Source: Gemmatimonadetes bacterium 13_1_20CM_4_69_16 (GTDB lineage Bacteria > Gemmatimonadota > Gemmatimonadetes > Gemmatimonadales > GWC2-71-9). From it: 60,547 bases of DNA. A program made the position numbers and the translations under genes. Below are positions 50,101-57,626 of this stretch, in pieces. Location of the stretch: assembly GCA_001919865.1 (NCBI GenBank), contig MNIR01000063.1:1-60547 (forward strand), given 5' to 3'. Below the pieces are notes generated by a model, which was given only the letters and a program-made list of their open reading frames with translations, searched no databases and was not told the DNA's origin. The stretch's first letter is position 1. Each line of letters starts with the position of its first letter.

Positions 50101-50654
50101 TCGAGTTCCTCATGACGCAGCGCGACGACCTGGTCGCGGCGCGCCAGTCGCTGCAGCAGGCGGCGCGCGAGATCGATCAGACGGCGAAGCTGATGTTTCT
50201 CGAGTCGTTCGGGAAGGTACGCGAGCACTTCCGCTCGGTGTTCCAGACGCTGTTCGGCGGAGGGGAGTGCGATGTACGGCTCGCCAACGAAGACGAGCCG
50301 CTGGAGAGCGAGATCGAGATCCACGCGGCGCCGCGCGGCAAGCGCACCCAGCGCATCCACCTGCTCTCGTCCGGCGAGCGCACGCTCGTTGCCGTGTCGC
50401 TGCTGTTCGCGATCTTCCTCACGAAACCCAGCCCCTTCTGCCTGCTCGACGAGGTCGACGCCCCGCTCGACGACGCCAACGTGGGCCGCTACGTCCGACT
50501 GCTCGCCGAATTCAAGCAGCAGACCCAGTTTATCGTGATCACTCACAACCCGCGCACCATGCAGGCGGCCGACGCCGTCTACGGCGTCACGATGCAGGAG
50601 CCGGGGGTCTCGACCATCGTGGGCGTGCGCCTGGGCCAGATGGAACCGGCCTAG
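47181..50654 (+). CDS. smc: Chromosome segregation protein SMC
   Basis: About 1157 residues. N-terminal head with Walker A IVGPNGCGKSNISDAVRW, hinge flank in the middle (GDAVVGPLADFVRASHRDAALAERLLGDWLHAV), long coiled coils, and C-terminal head with LLSSGERTLVAVSLLFAIF (signature) and FCLLDEVDAPLDDANV (Walker B/D-loop). Condenses and segregates chromosomes with ScpA/ScpB. ATG at 47181 overlaps the SPOR gene as ATGA. Confidence 0.95.
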   Translation: MRLTRLELSGFKSFAGTVELPFDAGVTAIVGPNGCGKSNISDAVRWVLGEQSPRLLRGGKMEDVIFQGSTGRRPVNVAEVSLVFDNADGTLPVAYQEVVVTRRLSRSGGSEYLLNRSAVRLRDVQDLLRGTGLGADAAVVMEARMIEALLSEKAEERRALFEEAAGIGLYRDRRKSTERRLEETTADLARLEDLIGEVQTQVRSLARQRGKAERYGKMIEERFGIALTLVRRELEDFEIALGSLGQRSAELTAALPAERTRLAEAERAREAQAQARHTAEARRTELERRRADAQVDVGRLEGDLALAAERLRNAGQRRVTAGQRREQEQTRAAQAERERTAAAAECETAERDSATVQAELTGRSAREQEVRESLLAQRATVRQLEESLLRRVEELRALEGERTALERERAELRTLLGHAAHERTAREAAEQAATAQASSLAQRAAAQARATVQAADELERARRRVAELKEQETRGRAIRRQTEEALAQLTARRDALAELERERVGLAPAAQALLKDRGQFGDAVVGPLADFVRASHRDAALAERLLGDWLHAVLVRDAAAIDAIRAWHEQAQPGPLVLLPCEPGPVVAAGAHPLQDGLTVQGPAGAWVGALLAGLEVLEGGGGRALRRANGAVFLDGGPAAGGPLQRHAELDALEHEVRETEAAGGRAAAALDRTLAELAAAEAAFNVAGEAAERTRQQELEAGGLKGEAERAAAHARREAADAAAEVGRLSRRLEEVEERLATLGTQLEQHELERVRLDERLGGERSRLVDLEAQQEAAREQRVHWQVEAAQVEARVTAARERAARSGGDADLARHQGASLGDEIATLDRDATTLAAQQSEWEEALKERRLALGALETAAQEAAADVQQAEARLTAAEAALEEVRKALEALGASEHKLELERTEIAGRKRGLIERVEAEWRKPLDQLLATAPEVAGDVAWLRQENERLTGAIDAVGPVNALAVEEHAEEMKRLEFLMTQRDDLVAARQSLQQAAREIDQTAKLMFLESFGKVREHFRSVFQTLFGGGECDVRLANEDEPLESEIEIHAAPRGKRTQRIHLLSSGERTLVAVSLLFAIFLTKPSPFCLLDEVDAPLDDANVGRYVRLLAEFKQQTQFIVITHNPRTMQAADAVYGVTMQEPGVSTIVGVRLGQMEPA

Positions 50655-50659
50655 CCCCG

Positions 50660-52802
50660 GTGCGACGGTCCCTCCGGGCCGCTGTGCTCCTCGCCCTCGC
50701 CGCCCCCATTCCGGCAGGCCTCGCAGCGCAGCGGCCCGCCGTGTCTCCGGTCCTGGCGCGCATGTGGCAGCGAGACACGATGCTCACCGTCTGGCTGTTC
50801 GTTCGGCCCGGCGTCCCGCTCGCGCAGGCGGCCGCCCAGGCGAGCGCCACGGGCGCGGTGGTGCGCGTCTCTAGTCGCTGGCTGCACGCACTCGGCGTGG
50901 ATGCGCCGACGGTGGCGCTGCGCCAGCTCGCGCGCGAGGCGCTGCTCAACCGCATTCAGCCAGCCGGCCGGTGGCGCCTGCGGGCCGGCCCGGACCCGAC
51001 CGCGCCCGCGGCGGGGACGGCCGCCGCTGTCGACCGACCCGGCGTTCGCCGGCGCCACGGTCACCGCGCAGCACGATTTCGTGTTCGGCGACTCCGTGGT
51101 GCGCGACCAGCCGAACGACCAGCCGGGCGCACAGGCTCACGGCACGGCCGTGTGGTCGCTCATGGCGGGGCGCGTCCCCGGCCGGCTGCGGGGGGTCGCG
51201 CCGGGCGCAGCCTACCTGCTCGCCAAGACCGAGGACGTGCGCTCCGAAACCCGGGTCGAGGAGGTGAACTACGTGCACGCCCTGGAGTGGGCGGATTCCA
51301 TCGGTGTCGACCTCGTCTCCTCGAGCCTCGGCTATTTGAGCTTCGACGACGGCTTCACCTACACCGCGGCAGATCTCAACGGCCACGTCGCGGTCACAAC
51401 CGTGGCCGCGGAGAGCGCGGCGGCCCATGGCATCCTCGTCGTGACCGCCGCCGGGAACGGCGGCCCCGGCTTTCGCAGCCTGGTCACGCCCGGCGACGCC
51501 GCTGCGGTGATCACCGTCGGCGCGGAGGATTCGCTCGGCGTGCTGGCGGGCTTTTCGTCGCGGGGGCCGACCGCGGACGGCCGCCTGAAGCCGGATCTCA
51601 CCGCGCCGGGGGTGTTCGTCTGCGTGCTGAGCGGGCCCAACACCGTGCGCCGCTCCAGCGGCACGTCCTTCGCGACGCCGCTCGTCGCGGCGGCGGCGGC
51701 ACTGGTCAAGCAGCTCCACCCCGGCCTCGGGCCGGGCGCGCTGCTCCGGGCACTGCGCAGCCACGCGTCGAACCGCGCGGCGCCGGACAGCTCGCGCGGC
51801 TGGGGTCGGCCCGACGTGGCGGCCAGCGCGGTGTTTCCCAGTGGCGTCACACCGCTCGCGCCGACCGGCCCGGCGCTGGCGTCGATCACCCCCGACTTTT
51901 CCTGGTCGGTGGATCAGCCCCCGCCCTTCGGGACTCCGATCAGCTACCGTCTTCGCATCGCGCGCGACTCCGCGCTCCGGTATCTCGTCGTCGACACGCT
52001 CACCGCGGCGACGAGTTATGGACTGCGCCGCCCGCTCAAACCCGGACGGCCGCTGTTCTGGCAGGTAGACGCCACGGCCGCCACGGGCACCGGCGCGACG
52101 ACGGGGGTCGTGGGGCCGATCGCCGTGCCCCCGTGGGCGACGCTCACCTCCTTCTCGGCTCCGGGCGGGGTCAACACCGCCGATGCGCAGCCCACCCTCA
52201 CCTGGCAATCGCCGGCAGTGAGCTCGCCCCCGGGGCCGCTGCGTTACGACCTGACGGTGCGCCGCGCCGCACTCCAGTTCGCGGATGCCCCCGCATTCAG
52301 CGTCGCCGGGCTGAGCGATACCGTGTTCCAGCTGCCGCAGCCGCTCGAGCGCGACGCCGCTTACGTGTGGTCGCTCGTGGTGCACGCCGGCACCGACACG
52401 AGCCTCGTGCGGAGTCAGGGCGTGTTCATGGTGGTCGACGGGTCCATTCCCCCAACCACGCTGCTCTACCAGAACTTCCCGAACCCGTTTCCCGCGGTCG
52501 GGAGGGACTCCACCTGCCTCTGGTTCGATCTCGCGGTCCCAGCGCTGGTGGAGCTCGCGGTGCTCGATCTGCGCGGCAACGCGGTGCGGCGTTTCGTGCC
52601 GGGGCCGAATTTCCCCGGGATTCTGCCCGCCGGCCGGTACGGGCGGAATGGGCCCGGCGGCCCCACCTGCGATGCGCGACTCATGTGGGATGGCCGCGCC
52701 GATAACGGTCGGGAGCTACCGCCGGGGGTCTATCTGTACAAGTTGCGGGCCGGAGGGGTAATTCAGTTCAGGCGAATCGTCTTCCGGGGGAGGGGCCGCT
52801 AG
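50660..52802 (+). pseudogene. Subtilisin-like S8 peptidase with frameshift and missing catalytic Asp region
   Basis: The first part (GTG at 50660 to about 51034) encodes a signal peptide (AAVLLALAAPIPAGLAAQ) and an inhibitor-I9-like propeptide. The rest continues in another frame, from about 51030 to 52802: QAHGTAVWSLMAG (catalytic His), TAAGNGGPGF (oxyanion Asn), SGTSFATPLVAAAAALV (catalytic Ser), then beta domains and a FlgD-like C-terminus with NFPNPF and WDGRADNGRELPPGVYLYKL. The segment that should carry the catalytic Asp (D-T-G) is absent at the frame junction, so roughly 140-150 nt seem to be missing. Pseudogene or sequence error; family otherwise clear. Confidence 0.8.
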
Positions 52803-52806
52803 CGTC

Positions 52807-53574
52807 ATGGAACTGGTCACCGTGGGAACGGGGACGGTCGCCCCGTCGGCGAGCCGCACCGCGGCGTGTCACTGGGTGAGCCGTGGCCGGCTGAAGATCC
52901 TGCTCGACTGCGGCGCGGGCGCGTTGCACCGCCTCGCGGAGTTCGGGCTGCCGTGGCAGCAGGTCACGCACGTCGTGCTGTCGCACTTCCACCCTGACCA
53001 TTGGGGCGAGCTGCCGATGCTGGTGTACGCCCTCAAGTACACCACGGCCCCTCCGCGCGAGGAGCCGCTCGTCATCCTCGGGCCACCCGGCGTGGTGCGC
53101 CTGGTGAAGGCGCTCGCCGAGGGTTACGGACCATGGCTGCTGGACCCGGGATTCCCCATCGGCATCCTCGACATCCGGGACGGCGAGCCGTTCCCGCTGG
53201 ACGCCGAGGTGAATCTCGAGACCTTCCCTGTGCCGCACACGCCCGAGAGTGTCGCGCTGGCCGTGGCGGCGCCCGAGGGGAGGCTGGTGTACACGGGCGA
53301 CACCGGCCCGTCGAGCAAGCTCGCCCGCTGGGCGGCGGGCGCGGACCTGCTGCTGGCGGAGTGCTCGCTCCCCGAGGAGATGGCGCTCGACATTCACCTC
53401 ACGCCCGAGCGCGCGGGGGAGCTGGCGCGCGACGCCGGCGTACGGCGCCTCGTCTTGACGCACTTCTATCCCCCGGTGGAAACTTCGGACCCGGCGCGGG
53501 GCGCCGGGGCGCGGTTCGGTGGGCCGATCGCCGCCGCGCGCGACGGGGACCGGTTCACTATCGGAGGAGCCTGA
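52807..53574 (+). CDS. Metallo-beta-lactamase-fold hydrolase, RNase Z-like
   Basis: 255 residues: VLSHFHPDHWGELPMLVYAL carries the HxHxDH motif, with PHTPESVALAV, LVYTGDTGPSSKLARWA (Asp ligand) and LVLTHFYPP (final His). Resembles ribonuclease Z / YhfI-type enzymes; precise substrate not evident. Start ATG follows the S8 gene by 4 nt and it is 3 nt ahead of aroF. Confidence 0.85.
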   Translation: MELVTVGTGTVAPSASRTAACHWVSRGRLKILLDCGAGALHRLAEFGLPWQQVTHVVLSHFHPDHWGELPMLVYALKYTTAPPREEPLVILGPPGVVRLVKALAEGYGPWLLDPGFPIGILDIRDGEPFPLDAEVNLETFPVPHTPESVALAVAAPEGRLVYTGDTGPSSKLARWAAGADLLLAECSLPEEMALDIHLTPERAGELARDAGVRRLVLTHFYPPVETSDPARGAGARFGGPIAAARDGDRFTIGGA

Positions 53575-53577
53575 GCG

Positions 53578-54618
53578 GTGCTGATCGTGATGCGGCACGG
53601 CGCCACCGACGCGGAGATTCAGCGCGTCGTCGCCGTCATCGAAGAACTGGGCTACAAGGCCAGCCGGATGCCGGGCGCGCAACGCACCGCCGTCGGGCTG
53701 GTAGGCAACGACGGCCGCGTGGACGCGTCGCGGCTCGAGGCGCTCCCGGGCGTGCAGGAGATCATCCACGTCTCGAAGCCGTATAAGCAGGTGAGCCGCG
53801 AGTGGAAGAGCGAGAACACGGTGGTCCGGCTGCCCGGCGGCGTGGCGGTGGGCGGCACGGACGTCGTGGCGATCGCGGGTCCGTGCTCGGTCGAGTCGGA
53901 ACGGCAGATCCTCGAGGCCGCGCGTCAGGTGCGCGAGGCGGGCGCCGTGATTCTGCGCGGCGGCGCCTGGAAGCCGCGCACCTCCCCTTACGCGTTCCAG
54001 GGTCTCGGCCGGCCCGGCCTCCAGCTGCTCGCCAAGGCGCGCGAGGAGACCGGACTGCTGATCTGCACCGAGGCCATGGACCCCGAGGGCGTGGGGTACG
54101 TCGCCGAGGTCGCCGACATCATCCAGATCGGCGCCCGCAACATGCAGAACTTCTCGCTCCTCAAGGCAGCGGGCCGGGTCAAGAAGCCCGTCCTCCTGAA
54201 GCGCGGCATGTCGGCCACGATCGAGGAGCTGCTGCTCTCCGCCGAGTACCTGCTCGCCGAGGGGAACCATGACGTGATCTTGTGCGAGCGGGGCATCCGC
54301 GGCTTCGACGCCGCGACTCGCAACGTCTTCGATCTCACGGCGATCCCCGTGGTGCACAAGCTGTCGCACCTACCGATCATCGCCGACCCGTCACACGGGA
54401 CCGGCCTCCGGGACAAGGTCATCCCCATGGCCCGCGCGGCGGTAGCGGCCGGGGCTGACGGCATCATCGTCGAGGTGCATCCCCATCCCGATCAGGCCCT
54501 GTCGGACGGCGCCCAATCGCTCTTCCCCGACCAGTTCACGCAGCTGATGCGCGAGGTCCGCGTCATCGCAGAGGTGATCGGGCGGCGGGTGGCGGAACCG
54601 GCGTCGGTGGGGGCGTGA
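53578..54618 (+). CDS. aroF: 3-deoxy-7-phosphoheptulonate synthase (type I-beta)
   Basis: 346 residues. N-terminal ferredoxin-like (ACT-like) regulatory domain ([26 protein letters not shown]), then the AroAI-beta catalytic domain: [96 protein letters not shown]. First step of aromatic amino acid synthesis; the N-terminal domain is the usual feedback site. GTG at 53578 or ATG at 53590. Ends in GTGA overlap with the LolA gene. Confidence 0.94.
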   Translation: MLIVMRHGATDAEIQRVVAVIEELGYKASRMPGAQRTAVGLVGNDGRVDASRLEALPGVQEIIHVSKPYKQVSREWKSENTVVRLPGGVAVGGTDVVAIAGPCSVESERQILEAARQVREAGAVILRGGAWKPRTSPYAFQGLGRPGLQLLAKAREETGLLICTEAMDPEGVGYVAEVADIIQIGARNMQNFSLLKAAGRVKKPVLLKRGMSATIEELLLSAEYLLAEGNHDVILCERGIRGFDAATRNVFDLTAIPVVHKLSHLPIIADPSHGTGLRDKVIPMARAAVAAGADGIIVEVHPHPDQALSDGAQSLFPDQFTQLMREVRVIAEVIGRRVAEPASVGA

Positions 54619-55382
54619 GAGCAATTGCGGATTGTGGATTGCGGATTGTGGATTGGATGAGCCCGCTTCCGAACCCCGGCACCGGCCCTCCTGCTCGGCG
54701 TGCGCCGATCAAATCCGCAATCCGCAATCCGCAATCCGCAATCTTGCTTGCAGGGTTCTTCGCGGTCCTCGCGGCGCAAGCCCCCGACCCCTGGCCCGTG
54801 CTCGACCACGCGAGCCAGACCTACCAAACGATCACCACCCTGTCCGCCGACTTCGTGCAGGTCATCGTGAACCCGATGATCGGCACTCCCGACACGACGC
54901 GCGGCAAGTTGTACCAGATGCGGCCGAGCCGCTTCGCAATGCGCTTCACGGAGCCCAAGGGCGACCGCATCGTGGCGGACGGCCGCTACCTCTGGCTCTA
55001 CACACCCAGCACTGTGCCCGGGCAGGTGATCCGCTCGCGCATCCCCGAGGTGGGCACCACCGGACCGAACCTGATCGGCCAGTTCGTCGAGCGGCCGCGC
55101 CAGCGCTACGACGCGCGCTATCTACGCGCGGACTCCCTGCCCGGCGGCATGGCCGACGTGGTGGCGCTCGTCCCGAAGGCGAGGGACCAGCCTTACAGCG
55201 AGGCGCGGATTTGGGTAGACCGGAACAACGGGCTGGTGCGGCGCATCGAGATCGCGGAGACCTCGGGCCAGCAGCGGACCGTGATCCTCGGGAATCTCAA
55301 AGTGAACGGCGGCGCCCCGGGCCGCGAGTTCACGTTCGCGCCCCCGGGCGGAGTACGAGTGGTAGACGCGAATTCCCCTTGA
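54615..55382 (+). CDS. lolA: LolA-like outer-membrane lipoprotein carrier
   Basis: 255 residues from a GTG at 54615. The first 45 residues are encoded largely by an inverted heptamer repeat; then a hydrophobic segment ([14 protein letters not shown]) precedes the LolA fold: [91 protein letters not shown]. LolA carries lipoproteins across the periplasm. A start after the repeat is possible but no good one is visible. An attC-like site begins directly after the stop. Confidence 0.88.
   Translation: MRAIADCGLRIVDWMSPLPNPGTGPPARRAPIKSAIRNPQSAILLAGFFAVLAAQAPDPWPVLDHASQTYQTITTLSADFVQVIVNPMIGTPDTTRGKLYQMRPSRFAMRFTEPKGDRIVADGRYLWLYTPSTVPGQVIRSRIPEVGTTGPNLIGQFVERPRQRYDARYLRADSLPGGMADVVALVPKARDQPYSEARIWVDRNNGLVRRIEIAETSGQQRTVILGNLKVNGGAPGREFTFAPPGGVRVVDANSP
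54627..54743. repeat. Inverted pair of heptamer arrays in lolA 5' region
   Basis: Arm A (54627-54654) is four copies of G[CT]GGATT; arm B (54712-54743) is four copies of AATCCGC plus AATC. They are near-perfect reverse complements separated by 57 nt. Both arms lie in the LolA reading frame before the signal peptide hydrophobic core. Confidence 0.9.
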
Positions 55383-55431
55383 GCCTAACCGGCTCGCGCA
55401 CACGGGATCAACGCCCACTGAGCCTTAGCAC
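55383..55431 (-). repeat. attC-like palindrome, low confidence
   Basis: On the minus strand the element ends in GTTAGGC (55389-55383) and begins with GTGCTAAGGCTC; GGCTC/GAGCC and CTAA/TTAG pair. The stop of the adjacent minus-strand gene (55408) falls inside, as in cassettes. The first core box deviates from consensus. Confidence 0.35.
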
Positions 55432-55980
55432 AAGATCGAATAGCATCGAGAGAGCAACAAGTGCGATGCCGCCGATGGCCCAAGCAGCGTTCCGTTTCCG
55501 GTCTGTAAGCGTTAGCGCGCGATCAGCCGGGAGGAGCCGGACCTTGGTGCCGAGGTTGACGAGGAATTGCTCCGACCACGATAGAACGCCACCAAGGGTC
55601 CCCTCGCCATATCGACCCTCGCCAAAGCCAGGCTCCTGGGCAAGGTTGGCAAAACTCTCGCGCAGGACGCCATACGAGGCCAGGAAGAATCCTACGAACT
55701 GGCAGGCCAGCCAAAGACCGAAGAGCAATTTGTGCTGCTTGGGCGGTGCCTCCACTGGGCGAACGGCAGGGCGAGGCTGGACTGGGCTAGGACTGGCCCG
55801 ACGCCGTTGACGGCCTTGGGCAGCTAGCATCTTCTCAACACTCTCTCCGTTTGAGCCCAACGCAATGTCAGCGAGGCGATAGCCTTGGGCGGTCAAACAG
55901 ACGGGAGCGACCGACAGAGCAGCGGTGTTGTCTACAGTCGGCAGACTAAGCCCGAGGAACGTAAACAGTGCGTATCGCAC
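55408..55980 (-). CDS. Membrane protein of unknown function
   Basis: 190 residues from a GTG at 55980 with GGAGGTG upstream. N-terminal hydrophobic segment ALFTFLGLSLPTV, then a Pro/Arg-rich cytoplasmic-type stretch, then two membrane helices (LLFGLWLACQFVGFFLASYG; AAWAIGGIALVALSMLFDLV). No recognised domain. Possibly carried on an integron-like cassette (see attC-like element at its 3' end). Confidence 0.6.
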   Translation of the reverse strand: MRYALFTFLGLSLPTVDNTAALSVAPVCLTAQGYRLADIALGSNGESVEKMLAAQGRQRRRASPSPVQPRPAVRPVEAPPKQHKLLFGLWLACQFVGFFLASYGVLRESFANLAQEPGFGEGRYGEGTLGGVLSWSEQFLVNLGTKVRLLPADRALTLTDRKRNAAWAIGGIALVALSMLFDLVLRLSGR

Positions 55981-56167
55981 GGCACACCTCCGAGGGGAAG
56001 AGGGTCGTGGGAAGTATGCGTCGGGGCGGGTTGGTAGGTTAGGGTGTTTTTGCGGCACCGAAGGGCGGGTTTGCGGCAAGAACGCGCGCGGGAGGCGCCG
56101 CAGCCAGAAAGGCAAGCGGGCGCACCTTGTCGATGCGCCCCTTGGTCAGCACGCTGCCCGCAGGCTT

Positions 56168-56596
56168 CTAGAACTCGACGTACACCGGTACGCTGTCGCG
56201 TGCCGAAAGCTCGGCAGCACGACTAATCGCGTTCCGAATCTGCTCCGCTGTGGCGTTAGCTCCCACGTCAATTGTTGGCGCTGTCGGAGACCGCGAGGCG
56301 CGGCCAGCTTCGGCGCACGTCACCTTGATGCTCATGGGCGTGTAGATGTCGAGGGTCAAGAACGCCACCAACTGGTTGACGAAGCTGAGTTGCGTCTCGA
56401 CCTTTGCCGCGCCATGTGGGCATTTCGAGGCGGTCTCGACCGTGCTTGGTGGCACGAGCCCGAAAATCCAGCCTGCGGCAAACGACTTTTCGACCACCTG
56501 GGCAGAGGGTTTGAGCCCTGTATCCACGGTTGCGTGGTAACACGCGGGCGCGACGGCGAGGAGGCCGACAACGGCCACTTTCAGAACTCGGTGCAT
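56168..56596 (-). CDS. Bor-like lipoprotein
   Basis: About 142 residues. ATG at 56596 has an excellent AAAGGAGG Shine-Dalgarno. Lipobox VAPAC near residue 18. The core VETASKCPHGAAKVETQLSF and VNQLVAFLTLDIYTPMSIKVTC matches the Bor family, named for the lambda phage lipoprotein that raises serum survival (ET[QL]xxFVNxL and L-x-IYTP). The C-terminal extension after the Bor core is not recognised. Isolated minus-strand gene in an accessory islet. Confidence 0.8.
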   Translation of the reverse strand: MHRVLKVAVVGLLAVAPACYHATVDTGLKPSAQVVEKSFAAGWIFGLVPPSTVETASKCPHGAAKVETQLSFVNQLVAFLTLDIYTPMSIKVTCAEAGRASRSPTAPTIDVGANATAEQIRNAISRAAELSARDSVPVYVEF

Positions 56597-56729
56597 CCGT
56601 ACCTCCTTTAGCGAGCGGAGAAAGAGGGTAGCGGGCAACGGTTTTCTACCACGACTGTCTGCTTGTGCATCATGGTACGCCTCTGAGACTACGACTAGGC
56701 AAAGCCTAATTCAACTGCGCCAGAACCAG

Positions 56730-57626
56730 TTACGGTCGTCGAAGGACGAGTGGTAGATCAGTCGCGAGCGCGTCGGCCACGCGCGCCGCCGTCGCCTCGT
56801 CCATCCCCCGCTTCTCCGCCAGCTCCAGCGCCGCGCGTCCCAGCGCGCGGTACAGCAACGCGTCGTCCTTGGTGAGCGACTCGAGGTGACGCCGGATCGT
56901 GGTGTCGTCGCCCCGCGCCACCGGACCCGTGAGCGCGTCCTGCGGCTCTGCGTACAACAGGTTCTCGAGCGTGCCCGCGACGAGCGGTCGCAGCGCCTGC
57001 CAGGCCTGCGCGTCGCTCAGGCCCGCGTGCCGCAGCAGGCGCTGCGCGACCGCTTCCACCACCACGAAGTAGTTGGAGGCGAAGACCGCGCCCGCGTGGT
57101 ACAACGCCTTCGCCTTGCCCGCGACGGTGAACGGGCGCATGCCCAGCTTGCGGGCGATCGCCTCCGCCGCCTCGACCGCCCGCGGCATCCCCTCCACCGC
57201 CGCCCAGGCGCTCCGCAAGCGCTCGGGCGCGCGTTCCGGATCGGAGATCGTCTGGAGCGGGTGAATCGAGCCCAGCGCGGCGTGTGACGGGACCAGCGGG
57301 GCGAGCGCTTCCTGGCCCTGCACACCGGAGAGATGCAGCACCACGTGCTCCCGCCCAATGGCCCCGCCGCCCGCCAGCGCCTCGGCGAGCGGGCGAATGG
57401 CGTCGTCGCGCACGGCCAGAATCACGACGCCCGCCTGGGCGAGCCAGGCGGGCGGTGGAGGGGCGTCTCGAGGACCGACGGTGAGCTGCAGGGGCTTGGG
57501 AACGTCCCGCTTCCGTCGGCCATGCAGCCGCACGGTGTAGCCGGCGCGCAGCAGCGCGAGTGCGAAGCCTACACCAGCACGCCCCGGCCCGATGATTGCG
57601 ACGGCAGATTCGATGCCGCCCCCCAC
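56730..57626 (-). CDS. DUF2520 / Rossmann-fold NADP-dependent oxidoreductase-like protein
   Basis: 298 residues from a GTG directly after the ctpA stop. N-terminal Rossmann motif VAIIGPGRAGVGFALALLRAGY, VVILAVRDDAI, SGVQGQEAL, then a helical C-terminal domain containing KALYHAGAVFASNYFVVVEA and QALRPLVAGTLENLL, typical of DUF2520 proteins related to ketopantoate or F420-dependent reductases. Substrate unknown. Last gene of the prmC operon. Confidence 0.85.
   Translation of the reverse strand: MGGGIESAVAIIGPGRAGVGFALALLRAGYTVRLHGRRKRDVPKPLQLTVGPRDAPPPPAWLAQAGVVILAVRDDAIRPLAEALAGGGAIGREHVVLHLSGVQGQEALAPLVPSHAALGSIHPLQTISDPERAPERLRSAWAAVEGMPRAVEAAEAIARKLGMRPFTVAGKAKALYHAGAVFASNYFVVVEAVAQRLLRHAGLSDAQAWQALRPLVAGTLENLLYAEPQDALTGPVARGDDTTIRRHLESLTKDDALLYRALGRAALELAEKRGMDEATAARVADALATDLPLVLRRP

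Noticed and set aside
48215..52705. Frame spanning smc and the subtilisin gene as one long protein
   Set aside because: Only its last part (from 50660) is real, as the N-terminus of the broken S8 peptidase; the rest is a shadow of smc.
56696..56708. TAGGC-AAA-GCCTA hairpin downstream of DUF2520 as a terminator
   Set aside because: Five-base stem with no T tract on the minus strand; too weak to call.
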